From Sphingobium lactosutens (GTDB lineage: Bacteria > Pseudomonadota > Alphaproteobacteria > Sphingomonadales > Sphingomonadaceae), in assembly GCF_013393185.1 (NCBI RefSeq), contig NZ_QJQX01000070.1:1-64000 (forward strand): DNA of 64,000 bases, written 5' to 3'. The translations under genes were made by a program, and so were the position numbers. Positions within the stretch are counted from its first letter, which is position 1. Each line of letters starts with the position of its first letter. The notes beneath the pieces were generated by a model. The model was given only the letters and a program-made list of their open reading frames with translations, did no database searches and was not told the origin of the DNA. Shown piece by piece: positions 7,594 to 16,413 of the stretch.

Positions 7594-8787
7594 GTGCCGA
7601 TCGTGACCTTGCCGAAAATCAAACATGTCCGTGCCTTCACCGTGCGCGGCGGTGGCGCCGACTATCATGACCAGGGCGAAGGCCACTGGATCGACGATCA
7701 CATCGCGACGCCGATGTCGCGCTATCCCGAATATCGCCAGTCGCGCCAGAGCTTCGGCATCAACGTGCTGGGCACGCTGGTCGTGGAGATCGAGGCGGAG
7801 GACGGCACCGTCGGCTTCGCGGTGACGACCGGCGGCGAACCGGCCGCCTATATCGTGGAAAAGCATCTCGCCCGCTTCCTCGAAGGCCGCTCGCCGACCG
7901 ACTATGAGAAGATTTGGGACCAGATGTATTTTTCGACCCAATATTATGGGCGCAAGGGGCTGGTCATCAACGCCATTTCCGGCGTCGATCTGGCGCTGTG
8001 GGATCTGCTCGGCAAGCTGCGGCAGGAGCCGGTCTATCATCTGCTGGGCGGCGCGGTGCGCGACGGACTGCAATTCTACGCCACCGGCGCGCGGCCGGAC
8101 AAGGCGAAGGAATTCGGCTTCATCGGCGGCAAGATGGCGCTGCACCATGGCCCGGCCGAAGGCGTCGAGGGCCTGAAGAAGAATATCGCCGAACTGGCCG
8201 ATATGCGGTCGAAGGTCGGCGACGATTTCTGGCTGATGTGGGACTGCTGGATGGCGCTGGACGTCGACTATGCCACCCGACTTGCCATCGCTGCCCATGA
8301 ACTCGGCCTCAAATGGATCGAGGAAGCGATCAGCCCCGACGATTATTGGGGCTATCAGCAGCTCAAGCGCAACGTGCCCAAGGGCATGCTGGTGACGACC
8401 GGCGAGCATGAGGCGACCCGCTGGGGCTTCCGCATGCTGATGGAAATGGACTGCTGCGACATCATCCAGCCCGATGTCGGCTGGTGCGGCGGCGTGACCG
8501 AATTGCTCAAGATCAGCGCGCTGGCCGACGCCCATGGCAAGATGGTCGTGCCGCACGGATCGTCGGTCTACAGCTATCATTTCGTCATCACCCGCCACAA
8601 TTCGCCCTTCGCCGAATTCCTGATGATGCATCCGGGGCCGACGGAAGTGGTGCCGATGTTCCACCCGCAATTGCTGGGCGAACCGGTGCCGGAAAATGGC
8701 CGCATGAAGGTGAGCGCGCTCGACAAGCCGGGCTTCGGCGTCGACCTGAACCCCGACATCGCGATGCACCGCCCTTACACCCATTGA
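7594..8787 (+). CDS. lra3: L-rhamnonate dehydratase (enolase superfamily)
   Basis: A 397-residue protein with a GTG start after AAGGAG at 7581. The enolase-superfamily barrel shows metal-ligand strands LMWDCWMALD, WIEEAIS and TTGEHEATRWG and the catalytic-His region VVPHGSSVYSYH, characteristic of the RhamD subgroup. It dehydrates L-rhamnonate to 2-keto-3-deoxy-L-rhamnonate. It heads the plus-strand operon that continues with the FAH hydrolase and SDR. Confidence in the family is very high; close relatives act on L-fuconate or D-arabinonate, but context supports rhamnonate. Confidence 0.92.
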   Translation: MPIVTLPKIKHVRAFTVRGGGADYHDQGEGHWIDDHIATPMSRYPEYRQSRQSFGINVLGTLVVEIEAEDGTVGFAVTTGGEPAAYIVEKHLARFLEGRSPTDYEKIWDQMYFSTQYYGRKGLVINAISGVDLALWDLLGKLRQEPVYHLLGGAVRDGLQFYATGARPDKAKEFGFIGGKMALHHGPAEGVEGLKKNIAELADMRSKVGDDFWLMWDCWMALDVDYATRLAIAAHELGLKWIEEAISPDDYWGYQQLKRNVPKGMLVTTGEHEATRWGFRMLMEMDCCDIIQPDVGWCGGVTELLKISALADAHGKMVVPHGSSVYSYHFVITRHNSPFAEFLMMHPGPTEVVPMFHPQLLGEPVPENGRMKVSALDKPGFGVDLNPDIAMHRPYTH

Positions 8788-8813
8788 TTGCCTGTTAAAG
8801 AGAGACCGATCCC

Positions 8814-9671
8814 ATGAAATTCGTTCGTTACGGCCAGCGTGGCCAGGAAAAGCCCGGCGTCATCGACAGCGAGGGTAAGATTCGCGACCTGTCGGCGGTC
8901 GTCCCCGAACTGACCGTCGCCACCCTCGCCAAGGCGAAGGGCGCGGACATCGACGCGCTGCCGGTCGTGGAAGGCGAGCCGCGCTATGGCGTGCCGGTCA
9001 AGGGCATCGGCAAGATCGTCGCCATCGGCCTCAATTATGAGGATCATGCGATCGAATCCAACCTGCCGATCCCGACTGAGCCGATGATGTTCATGAAGGC
9101 GCTGTCGTCGCTGAACGGCCCGAATGACGAAGTCGTGCTGCCGAAGAACTCGACCCATGGCGACTGGGAAGTCGAACTGGGCGTGGTGATCGGCGAAACC
9201 TGCCGCTTCGTGTCCGAAGAGGAAGCGCTGTCGAAGGTCGCGGGCTATACCCTGGTCAACGACGTGTCGGAACGCTTCAACCAGAAGCAGCGCGGCACCC
9301 AGTGGAGCAAGGGCAAGGGCCATGACACTTTCTGCCCGGTCGGCCCCTGGCTGGTGACGCCCGACGAGGTCGGCGACCCGCAGAATCTGGACATGTATCT
9401 GAACATCAATGGGACACGGATGCAGACCGGCAACACGAAGACGATGATTTTCAATGTCGCCCAGCTCATCTCCTATGTCAGCGAATATATCACCCTCTAT
9501 CCGGGCGACCTGATGATCACCGGCACGCCTCCGGGCGTGGGCGAGGGCAAGAAGCCCAACGCCATCTACCTGAAGGCCGGCGACGTCATGGAACTGGGCA
9601 TCGAGAAGCTCGGCACCCAGAAGCAGGCTGTGGTGGAATGGCGTCACCTGGGCGACGAGGTGCTGGGATGA
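8814..9671 (+). CDS. lra6: 2,4-diketo-3-deoxy-L-rhamnonate hydrolase, FAH family (LRA6-type)
   Basis: A 285-residue fumarylacetoacetase-fold protein with AIGLNYEDHAIES, the metal-binding THGDWEVELGVVIG segment and the TGTPPGVG loop. In Sphingomonas the LRA6 enzyme cleaves 2,4-diketo-3-deoxy-L-rhamnonate to pyruvate and L-lactate. The companion SDR (LRA5) starts inside its stop codon (ATGA overlap), which supports consecutive steps. There is no L-KDR aldolase gene in the window, consistent with the hydrolase route rather than the aldolase route. Confidence 0.87.
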   Translation: MKFVRYGQRGQEKPGVIDSEGKIRDLSAVVPELTVATLAKAKGADIDALPVVEGEPRYGVPVKGIGKIVAIGLNYEDHAIESNLPIPTEPMMFMKALSSLNGPNDEVVLPKNSTHGDWEVELGVVIGETCRFVSEEEALSKVAGYTLVNDVSERFNQKQRGTQWSKGKGHDTFCPVGPWLVTPDEVGDPQNLDMYLNINGTRMQTGNTKTMIFNVAQLISYVSEYITLYPGDLMITGTPPGVGEGKKPNAIYLKAGDVMELGIEKLGTQKQAVVEWRHLGDEVLG

Positions 9672-10417
9672 GCGTCTTTTCCGGTCGTTATGAGGGACGC
9701 TGCGCCATCGTCACCGGCGGCGCGTCGGGCCTTGGCAAGCTGGTCGCCGCGCGCATCGTCGCCGAAGGCGGCAAGGTCGTGCTCTGGGATCTGAACGCTG
9801 ACGCACTGGCCGCGACGAAAGCGGAGGTCGGTGCAACCCATGTGGTGGCGCTCGACGTGTCCGATCAGGCCGCCGTCGCCGCCGCCGCGAAGGAAAGCGC
9901 CGACGCGCTGGGCAAGGTCGACGTCCTCATCTGCTCGGCGGGCATCACCGGTGCGACCGCCACGGCGTGGGACTATCCGGTCGACAGCTGGCAGCGGGTG
10001 ATCGACATCAACCTGAACGGCCTCTTCTACTGCAACCGGGAAGTCGTGCCCTTCCTGCTCGAAAACGGCTATGGCCGGATCGTCAACCTCGCCTCGGTCG
10101 CGGGCAAGGAAGGCAATCCCAACGCCTCGGCCTATTCCGCGAGCAAGGCGGGCGTGATCGGCTTCACCAAGAGCATCGGCAAGGAACTGGCGGGCAAGGG
10201 CGTGATCGCCAATGCGCTGACCCCCGCCACCTTCGAAAGTCCGATCCTGGAGCAGCTGCCCCAGAGCCAGGTCGACTATATGCGCTCGAAGATCCCGATG
10301 GGCCGTCTTGGCCTGGTCGAGGAATCGGTGGCGATGGTCTGCTTCATGGCCAGCGAGGAATGCAGCTTTACCACGGCGTCGACCTTCGACACGTCGGGCG
10401 GGCGTACCACCTTCTGA
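9668..10417 (+). CDS. lra5: 2-keto-3-deoxy-L-rhamnonate 4-dehydrogenase, SDR family (LRA5-type)
   Basis: A 249-residue SDR starting MSVFSGRYEGR at the ATG overlapping the preceding stop. Cofactor motif TGGASGLG, CSAGITG and the YSASK catalytic motif are present. It would oxidise L-KDR to 2,4-diketo-3-deoxy-L-rhamnonate for LRA6. A ten-residue upstream extension in frame overlaps lra6 and is rejected. A hairpin and a terminator-like structure follow the gene. Confidence 0.85.
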   Translation: MSVFSGRYEGRCAIVTGGASGLGKLVAARIVAEGGKVVLWDLNADALAATKAEVGATHVVALDVSDQAAVAAAAKESADALGKVDVLICSAGITGATATAWDYPVDSWQRVIDINLNGLFYCNREVVPFLLENGYGRIVNLASVAGKEGNPNASAYSASKAGVIGFTKSIGKELAGKGVIANALTPATFESPILEQLPQSQVDYMRSKIPMGRLGLVEESVAMVCFMASEECSFTTASTFDTSGGRTTF

Positions 10418-10430
10418 TTATCTGTTGTAC

Positions 10431-10474
10431 GCGATTTCCGAGTCATCAGATGCAGGCATCTGATTAGAAATCGC
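10431..10474. repeat. Large intercistronic hairpin in the rhamnose operon
   Basis: Perfect arms ATCAGATGC (10445-10453) and GCATCTGAT (10456-10464) are enclosed by a second perfect pair GCGATTTC (10431-10438) and GAAATCGC (10467-10474). There is no T-run directly after it, so it is not itself a canonical terminator. It lies just before the terminator-like stem at 10489 and could stabilise the 3' end of the upstream message or act as a protein-binding palindrome. Confidence 0.75.
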
Positions 10475-10488
10475 TTCCGTAAGTTGCG

Positions 10489-10528
10489 CGGCGCGACCGG
10501 CCACCCAAGAGCCGGAGCGCCGCTTTTT
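10489..10528 (+). terminator. Rho-independent terminator-like stem followed by five T
   Basis: GGCGC and CCGGC on the left pair with GCCGG and GCGCC on the right, with a loop around ACCCAAGA, and TTTTT follows at 10524-10528. It falls between lra5 and the lactonase gene, so the plus-strand run is probably two transcription units or is attenuated here. Confidence 0.7.
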
Positions 10529-10547
10529 CACCACGGGAGAGGATTGC

Positions 10548-11450
10548 ATGATCCCCTTTGTCGATGCCCATATCCACCTGTGGGACCTGAACCACATCCG
10601 CTACGACTGGCTGACCCCGCCCTTCACGGACGAGGGGCCTAACGGCAGTGTCGAGGCGATCGCCCATGATTATGGCGTGGCCCAGTATCGCGCCGACCTT
10701 GCCCGCTGGAATGTCGTGGGCGCCGTCCATGTCGATGCCGGGGCCGCCGCCGAGAGCGCGGTGCGGGAAACGCAATGGCTCGATGGCCTTGCCGAAGCGG
10801 AGGGTCTGCCCACCGCTTTCGTTGCCTTCGCCGCGCTGAATGACCCCGACCTCGACGCCCTGCTGGCCGCGCAGGCGGCGCATCCCCGCGTCAAGGGCAT
10901 CCGCCATATCGTCAACTGGCATCCCAGCCCGAAGCGCACCTATGGGCCGGTCGACCTGACCGTCGATCCCCAATGGCAGGCAGGTTATGCGCTGCTGGCC
11001 AAACATGGCCTGTCGTTCGACCTGCAATGCTATCCGGGGCAGATGCCGGGCCTTGCCGCGCTGATCGAGCGCCATCCCGACATAGCGGTCATCATCAACC
11101 ATATCGGCATGCCGGTGCTGACCGACCCGGACGGGCTGGAGGACTGGCGGCGTGGCATGAAGGCGCTCGCCGCGCTGCCCCATGTCGCGGTCAAGCTGTC
11201 GGGCATGGGCTTCATCCGTCCCGACTGGACCCGCGAGAGCGTCGAGCCGTTCATCCGCGAGGCGATCGATCTGTTCGGCGTCGCGCGTTGCGCCTTCGCC
11301 AGCGACACGCCGACCGACAAGCTGTTTGCGCCCATCGATCGTTCGCTGGAAGCCTATCACGCCATCGTTGCGGACTTCCCCGAAGCCGATCGCCGCGCGC
11401 TCTTCGCCGGCAATGCCAATCGCCTCTATCGACTGGGCCTTGATCTATGA
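10548..11450 (+). CDS. lra2: L-rhamnono-gamma-lactonase, amidohydrolase family (LRA2-type)
   Basis: A 300-residue amidohydrolase-2 (COG3618) protein opening MIPFVDAHIHLWD, with metal ligands in the HIH motif, INHIGMP and the C-terminal FASDTPTDK segment. It hydrolyses L-rhamnono-1,4-lactone to L-rhamnonate between the LRA1 and LRA3 steps. A GGGAGAGG ribosome site precedes the ATG. Its stop overlaps the start of rhaT by four bases. Confidence 0.87.
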   Translation: MIPFVDAHIHLWDLNHIRYDWLTPPFTDEGPNGSVEAIAHDYGVAQYRADLARWNVVGAVHVDAGAAAESAVRETQWLDGLAEAEGLPTAFVAFAALNDPDLDALLAAQAAHPRVKGIRHIVNWHPSPKRTYGPVDLTVDPQWQAGYALLAKHGLSFDLQCYPGQMPGLAALIERHPDIAVIINHIGMPVLTDPDGLEDWRRGMKALAALPHVAVKLSGMGFIRPDWTRESVEPFIREAIDLFGVARCAFASDTPTDKLFAPIDRSLEAYHAIVADFPEADRRALFAGNANRLYRLGLDL

Positions 11451-12511
11451 CCCCCAATCCACTGCTCGGCGTTCTCTTCCACTGGCTGGGGGGCTTCGCC
11501 TCGGCCAGCTTCTACGTTCCCTTTCGGGGCGTCAAACGCTGGAACTGGGAGATATTCTGGCTCACCGGCGGCATCTTTTCCTGGGTGATCGCGCCCTGGT
11601 TCTTCGCCTCGATCCAGACCAACGACCTGATGGGGGTGATGGCCAGAGTGCCGTCCTCCGTGGTCGGCTGGTGCGTCTTCTTCGGTTTCCTCTGGGGCTT
11701 TGGCGGCCTCACCTATGGCCTGACCATGCGCTATCTCGGCCTGTCGCTGGGGATGGCGGTGGTGCTGGGGCTGTGCACCGTGTTCGGCACCCTGATCCCG
11801 CCGATCTTCGATGGGACGTTCATGACGCAGATCGCCGGCACCCTGCACGGGCAGATCGTGCTGCTGGGGCTGGCGGTCACGATCGCCGGCATCGTCGTCG
11901 TCGCCCGCGCCGGCGCGCGCAAGGATGAGGCGCTGTCGGCGGAGCAGAAGGCCGCTGCCGTCGCCGAGTTCGATTTCAGGAAGGGCATCGCCGTCGCGGT
12001 CTTCTCCGGCATCATGTCGAGCTGCTTCGCCTTCGGCCTGGCGGCGGGCGAGCCGGTCAAGGCGCTCTCCGCCGCCGCCGGCACCGGCCCGCTCTGGACC
12101 GGCCTGCCGACGCTCTGCCTCGTCATGTTCGGCGGCCTCATCACCAACGCGCTCTGGTGCGGCTGGCTGATCGCGAAGAACAGGTCGGCGGGCCAGTGGG
12201 CCGGCGCGCCCGACGCCAGCGGGCACCGTCCGAAACTGCTGCCCAATTTCCTGCTCTGCGCGGTGGCGGGCACCGCCTGGTATTTCCAGTTCTTCTTCTA
12301 CACGATGGGCGAAAGCCAGATGGGCCGCTTCGGCTTTTCCAGCTGGACGCTGCACATGGCCTCGATCATCATCTTCGGCACCTGCTGGGGCTTTGCCTTC
12401 CGCGAATGGAAGGATGCCGCGCCCGCCGTGCGCCGCATGGTGTGGAGCGGGGTCGGCCTGCTGATCTTCGCCACGCTCATCATCGGTTACGGCAACCGGC
12501 TGGCCAGCTGA
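11447..12511 (+). CDS. rhaT: L-rhamnose/proton symporter
   Basis: A 354-residue integral membrane protein with about ten hydrophobic segments, close to the usual RhaT length of 344. The opening NPLLGVLFHWLGGFASASFY, the VKRWNWEIFWLTGG segment and GLTYGLTMRYLG are characteristic. It imports L-rhamnose across the inner membrane and supplies the LRA pathway. It overlaps the lactonase stop by four bases, and its own stop overlaps the GH43 start (TGATG). Confidence 0.95.
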   Translation: MTPNPLLGVLFHWLGGFASASFYVPFRGVKRWNWEIFWLTGGIFSWVIAPWFFASIQTNDLMGVMARVPSSVVGWCVFFGFLWGFGGLTYGLTMRYLGLSLGMAVVLGLCTVFGTLIPPIFDGTFMTQIAGTLHGQIVLLGLAVTIAGIVVVARAGARKDEALSAEQKAAAVAEFDFRKGIAVAVFSGIMSSCFAFGLAAGEPVKALSAAAGTGPLWTGLPTLCLVMFGGLITNALWCGWLIAKNRSAGQWAGAPDASGHRPKLLPNFLLCAVAGTAWYFQFFFYTMGESQMGRFGFSSWTLHMASIIIFGTCWGFAFREWKDAAPAVRRMVWSGVGLLIFATLIIGYGNRLAS

Positions 12512-13551
12512 TGCGGATGGTCCTGACCGCCCTGCTGCTGGGCCTGTCGGTTCCGGTCGGGGCGGCCGACGCGCCACTGCTGACGTCGCATCTGCGCATC
12601 CATGATCCATGGGTGGTCGCCGAGGAGAGCGCGAAGACCTACTGGCTCTTCTCGAAAAACGACCCGGCGGTGACGGGCGACAAGCGGCTGGGCATCATGG
12701 CCTATGCCAGCGACGACCTGGCCCATTGGCAGAGGCCCAAACTGGTCTTCGCCCTGCCCGAGGGTGGCTGGGCCAATGAAGGCGGCTGGGCGCCCGAAGT
12801 CCATCAGTGGAAGGGGCGCTGGTATCTGTTCGCGACCTTCCATAATGATCGCGCGGCGATCGCTTCCACGGGCAAGCGCCCGCTTTACCGGCGCGCGACG
12901 TTGCTGGCAGTGGCGGATCGGGTCGACGGTCCCTACACACTTATCCACAGGGGCGAACCGCCGACGGCGGCGAGCGACATGACCCTCGACGGCACGCTGC
13001 ATGTCGATGCGGCGGGCAAGCCGTGGATGGTCTATGCCCATGAATGGATGCAGACGGGCGTCGGCACGATCGAGGCGCTGCCGCTGAAGGACGACCTCTC
13101 GCCCGCCGGCAGGCCGCGCCTGCTGTTCCGCGCCAATGAGGCCGACTGGGTGGTCGGGCAGAAACAGCCCGAGGGCGACACCGGCTATGTAACGGACGGG
13201 CCGGAACTGTTTCGCACGAAGACCGGCACCTTGTTGATGCTCTGGTCGAGCTGGGGCAAGGACGGCTATGTCCAGGCGCAGGCGCGGTCGAAGAGCGGAA
13301 CGATCGCCGGGCCTTGGGAGCAGCTTGGCCCGCTGGTCGAGCGCGACAGCGGCCATGGCATGATCTTCCGCGCGTTCGACGGGCGGCTGATGATGGTGCT
13401 GCATCGCCCGTTCAAGCGGGCGCTGGCCAAATTCTACGAGATGCGCGACGCGGGCGACCGGGTCGAGGTGGTGCGTGAGGCGGTCGAGCTGGATGGCGAG
13501 GCCTGGCCCACGCACGGATGCCCGATGGAGACAAAAGATGCTGGCTGCTGA
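12511..13551 (+). CDS. Exported GH43-type glycoside hydrolase (arabinosidase/galactan-side-chain type)
   Basis: A 346-residue protein with a Sec signal (MRMVLTALLLGLSVPVGAAD). The five-bladed propeller shows HDPWVV with the catalytic-base Asp, WAPEVHQWKGRWYLFATF and the DGPELF glutamate region, as in GH43. The probable role is removal of arabinose or related side chains from pectin. The start is the ATG overlapping the rhaT stop; the longer in-frame extension inside rhaT is rejected. Exact linkage specificity cannot be read from the sequence. Confidence 0.82.
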   Translation: MRMVLTALLLGLSVPVGAADAPLLTSHLRIHDPWVVAEESAKTYWLFSKNDPAVTGDKRLGIMAYASDDLAHWQRPKLVFALPEGGWANEGGWAPEVHQWKGRWYLFATFHNDRAAIASTGKRPLYRRATLLAVADRVDGPYTLIHRGEPPTAASDMTLDGTLHVDAAGKPWMVYAHEWMQTGVGTIEALPLKDDLSPAGRPRLLFRANEADWVVGQKQPEGDTGYVTDGPELFRTKTGTLLMLWSSWGKDGYVQAQARSKSGTIAGPWEQLGPLVERDSGHGMIFRAFDGRLMMVLHRPFKRALAKFYEMRDAGDRVEVVREAVELDGEAWPTHGCPMETKDAGC

Positions 13552-14356
13552 TCTGGTCTGGCCGCTGCGCGACGCGGCGAGCGGTGCTTTCACGCTGGAG
13601 GATGCAGCGGCTGCGCCCGAAACAGCAGTAGTCACCGCCGTCGATCGGCCGGTGCTGCTCGGCTATGCGCCCGAAACCCCCAATGGCCGGGCGATGCTGG
13701 TGCTCGGCGGGGGCGGCTATACCGCGCTGATGGCGGGGCGGGAGGGCGTGCAGGTGGCGCGCTGGCTGAACGCGCTCGGCTATCACGCCTTCGTCCTGAT
13801 CCACCGCTTCCCCCATGCCGGGACCGGCCCGTCCGCGCCGCTCGACGATGCGCTGGCGGCGATGCGGATGATCCGCGAGAGTGGTTTCGCGGCTGAGGGG
13901 CTGGGCGCGGTCGGCCTGTCGTCGGGCGGGCATCTCGCCTCCTGCCTGATCGCCGACTATCCGGCTGAGTGGGGTTCCGTGGAGCCGCAGCGGCCGGATG
14001 TGCTGGTGGTGGGCTATGCGCCCATCTCGACCAATGCGAAGGGGCGGACGATCATCGCCGACAAGCCGCCCTTGCCGCCGGTGGAAAAGCAGGCGCTCTA
14101 TGATGCGCTCCAGCCCGACGCGCAGCTGCTGCCCGATCCGCCGCCCGCCTTCATCGTCTATGCCGGCAATGACCCGGTGGTGCCGGTGGAGAACGCCCGT
14201 CGTCTGCACCGGGCGCTGAGCGCGGCGGGAGGAAGCGCGGAACTCCATGTCTTCGCCGACGCCCCGCATGGCTTTGCGCTTGATACGCCGGGCTTGCCGG
14301 TGTCGGTGTGGCCGTTGCTGTGCGAGACGTGGTTGCGGCAGGTGGGGTTCTTGTGA
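13538..14356 (+). CDS. Alpha/beta-hydrolase (esterase/lipase-like)
   Basis: A 272-residue protein starting MLAADLVWPLRD behind a GGAG site, overlapping the GH43 end by 14 bp. It has the LVLGGGGY oxyanion loop, the GLSSGGHLAS nucleophile elbow, an AGNDPVVP aspartate region and the PHGFAL histidine. No signal peptide is seen, so it is probably a cytoplasmic deacetylase of imported oligosaccharides or sugars. It is related in layout to the exported esterase at 3851-4825. It converges on lacI with only four bases between them. Confidence 0.78.
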   Translation: MLAADLVWPLRDAASGAFTLEDAAAAPETAVVTAVDRPVLLGYAPETPNGRAMLVLGGGGYTALMAGREGVQVARWLNALGYHAFVLIHRFPHAGTGPSAPLDDALAAMRMIRESGFAAEGLGAVGLSSGGHLASCLIADYPAEWGSVEPQRPDVLVVGYAPISTNAKGRTIIADKPPLPPVEKQALYDALQPDAQLLPDPPPAFIVYAGNDPVVPVENARRLHRALSAAGGSAELHVFADAPHGFALDTPGLPVSVWPLLCETWLRQVGFL

Positions 14357-14360
14357 CGCC

Positions 14361-15407
14361 TTAGTGCCGCGCGGGGATCGCGTCCGACTGGCGGCGGATG
14401 AGCTGATAGTCGAGCTTCACCCGGCCAAGCGCTTCATTCTCCACGCCTTCATCCTCGTTGCGGAAATGCGCCCCCAGCAGGCCGATCGCCTCGCGCGCCA
14501 TGTCGCGGATCGGCTGGCGGATGGTGGTCAGCGCTGGCCAGATCGCGCTGGCCAGCGGCGTATCGTCGAAGCCGCAAATGGTCACGTCCGCCGGCACGTT
14601 GATCCGGCGCTGGTGCGCCACGGTGATGGCGGCGGCGGCCATGTCGTCATTGCAGGCGAAGATGGCGCTGGGCGGGGTGTCGAGGCCGAGCAGCTGCTCC
14701 GCCGCGTCGAGGCCCGAGCGATAGGAAAAGTCGCCCGGCACGATCCAGCGTTCGTCGAAGGTAATGCCGCGATCGGCGAGGCATTCGCGAAAGCCCTGCA
14801 ATCGGCGCGCGCTGGCGCGGTGGCGAGGATTGCCCTCGATGAAGCCGATTCGGCGATGGCCAAGGTCGATCAGATGGCGGGTCAGGTCATAGGCGGCGTG
14901 GCGGTCGTCGATCCCGACCGAGAGCATGCCCGCGCCTTCGCGGTCGGGTGCGATGCCGACCACGGCGATGTCGCGCGCCTGCAGCAACTCCACCAGCTCC
15001 GCCCAGTCGCACAGCGGCGGCGGCAGGATCACGCCCGCGACATGCGCCTTGGCGACTTGTTCGACGATTTCCGGGGCGAAGGCGCCCGGCGCGCATTGCT
15101 CCACCACCAGATGGAGGTGACGCTGCGGCGCCTCGCTTAGCGCGCCCAGCAGCAGTTCGCCCAGATAGGCCGAGGTGGTGCTGTTGCTGTGCAGCAGCGC
15201 GACCCGGCGGTCGGCGCTGCCCGCCAGCGCGCGGGCCGACGCGTTGGGGACATAGCCCAGCTCCGCCACCGCTTGCTCCACCGCCCGCTGCGCCTTGGCG
15301 CTGACCAGCGCCTTGCCATTGATCGCGCGGGATGCGGTCATGACCGACACCCCGGCGCGGGCGGCGACTTCCTTGATCGTCGGCGGCTTCTTCTTCGGGC
15401 TTTTCAT
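14361..15407 (-). CDS. LacI-family transcriptional regulator
   Basis: A 348-residue protein with an N-terminal HTH (TIKEVAARAGVSVMTASRAI), hinge PNASARALAG and a periplasmic-binding-like effector domain (IGFIEGNPRHRAS, IFACNDDMAAAA, CGFDDTPLAS). It is the GntR/GalR-type repressor form. It lies downstream of, and in the same direction as, the GPH transporter-SGNH-GH43 operon, so it may control that unit in response to an arabinose- or galactose-derived sugar. The ligand is inference. Confidence 0.92.
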   Translation of the reverse strand: MKSPKKKPPTIKEVAARAGVSVMTASRAINGKALVSAKAQRAVEQAVAELGYVPNASARALAGSADRRVALLHSNSTTSAYLGELLLGALSEAPQRHLHLVVEQCAPGAFAPEIVEQVAKAHVAGVILPPPLCDWAELVELLQARDIAVVGIAPDREGAGMLSVGIDDRHAAYDLTRHLIDLGHRRIGFIEGNPRHRASARRLQGFRECLADRGITFDERWIVPGDFSYRSGLDAAEQLLGLDTPPSAIFACNDDMAAAAITVAHQRRINVPADVTICGFDDTPLASAIWPALTTIRQPIRDMAREAIGLLGAHFRNEDEGVENEALGRVKLDYQLIRRQSDAIPARH

Positions 15408-15447
15408 GCCCCGGTCCTAGCCGCTTTTGCGGTGCAGGAAAACGGCC

Positions 15448-16413
15448 TCAGGGTTTTAGGCGGACATGGGTCGGCATGTCGCGGTCGACGCTGATGACAC
15501 CGTCCTTTTCCTTGAGTTCAGCGATCTGGAGTACGGTGCGACGATAATATTCGGGGTCGCTCTTCGCCGCATCCTCGCCCTCCTGATGGACGAAGTAGAT
15601 GATATAGGCGCGTTCGCCGGCGACGACGATATCGGGATGCTGGCCCTTGGCGCGATCGGTCGGCTGGGTACCGGGCGTGGCGAGGATATGGCCCGGCTGG
15701 GTGGTCCAATGCTCGCCGTCGTCGGAGCGCATGACCAGCAGCCCCTTCCACGCGTCGGAGATCAGCCAGGTGCGCCCCTTCCAACGGAACGCCTTCGGCC
15801 CTTCGCCGGGCGTTTGCGTCAGCCGGTCCTTGACTGTCCAGTGGATCAGGTCCGGGCTGTCGGCGGTGATGATGGCCTTGTTCTGCTTTTCATCATTGAA
15901 GAACAGGCGATAGCCGCCTTTCGGCAAGGCGAGGACGCTGGCGTCGATCACCCGGTCCGAACCCAGTTCCAGCCGCTCGCCGCAGGTCCATTGTTTGAGG
16001 TCCGGGCTGCTCAGGTGGACGATGAAGCGCGGTGCGTTCCAGTCGCGGAAGACGCCCGGCACCACCGTCAGCCACATGTGCCACTCGCCCTTCAGCCACT
16101 GGACTTCGGGCGCCCAGAGCGTGTCGCCGGTGCAGCTTTTGGGAATGGCGGCCGTGCCGTCATAGCGCCAGTGCGCGCCGTCCTTCGACCGGGCGACGCC
16201 GATGGCGGTGCCATGGACCCAGCTGACATCCTTCGCATCCGCGCGTGCGATGTTGGCGCGGCGGTTGGTGTAGAATATCACCCATTCGCCGGTCTTCGCG
16301 TCGCGCACGGTCGAGGCGTCGGCCGCGCCGTCATGCACCGGGTCGCGGAACAGCGGCTTGGGCGCAATCGGGCCGCTTGCGGCGGCGGCGAGCATCAGCA
16401 GCGATGCGATCAT
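15448..16413 (-). CDS. GH43-like beta-propeller glycosidase, exported
   Basis: A 321-residue protein with a short signal (MIASLLMLAAAASG). DPVHDGAADAS carries the probable catalytic base Asp, WAPEVQWLKGEWHMW is the GH43 blade motif, and VIDASVLAL supplies a downstream acidic residue. It may act on arabinan or galactan side chains. It overlaps the SGNH hydrolase stop by four bases. Family placement is from motifs; the subfamily is unclear, and a related five-bladed family is possible. Confidence 0.75.
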   Translation of the reverse strand: MIASLLMLAAAASGPIAPKPLFRDPVHDGAADASTVRDAKTGEWVIFYTNRRANIARADAKDVSWVHGTAIGVARSKDGAHWRYDGTAAIPKSCTGDTLWAPEVQWLKGEWHMWLTVVPGVFRDWNAPRFIVHLSSPDLKQWTCGERLELGSDRVIDASVLALPKGGYRLFFNDEKQNKAIITADSPDLIHWTVKDRLTQTPGEGPKAFRWKGRTWLISDAWKGLLVMRSDDGEHWTTQPGHILATPGTQPTDRAKGQHPDIVVAGERAYIIYFVHQEGEDAAKSDPEYYRRTVLQIAELKEKDGVISVDRDMPTHVRLKP

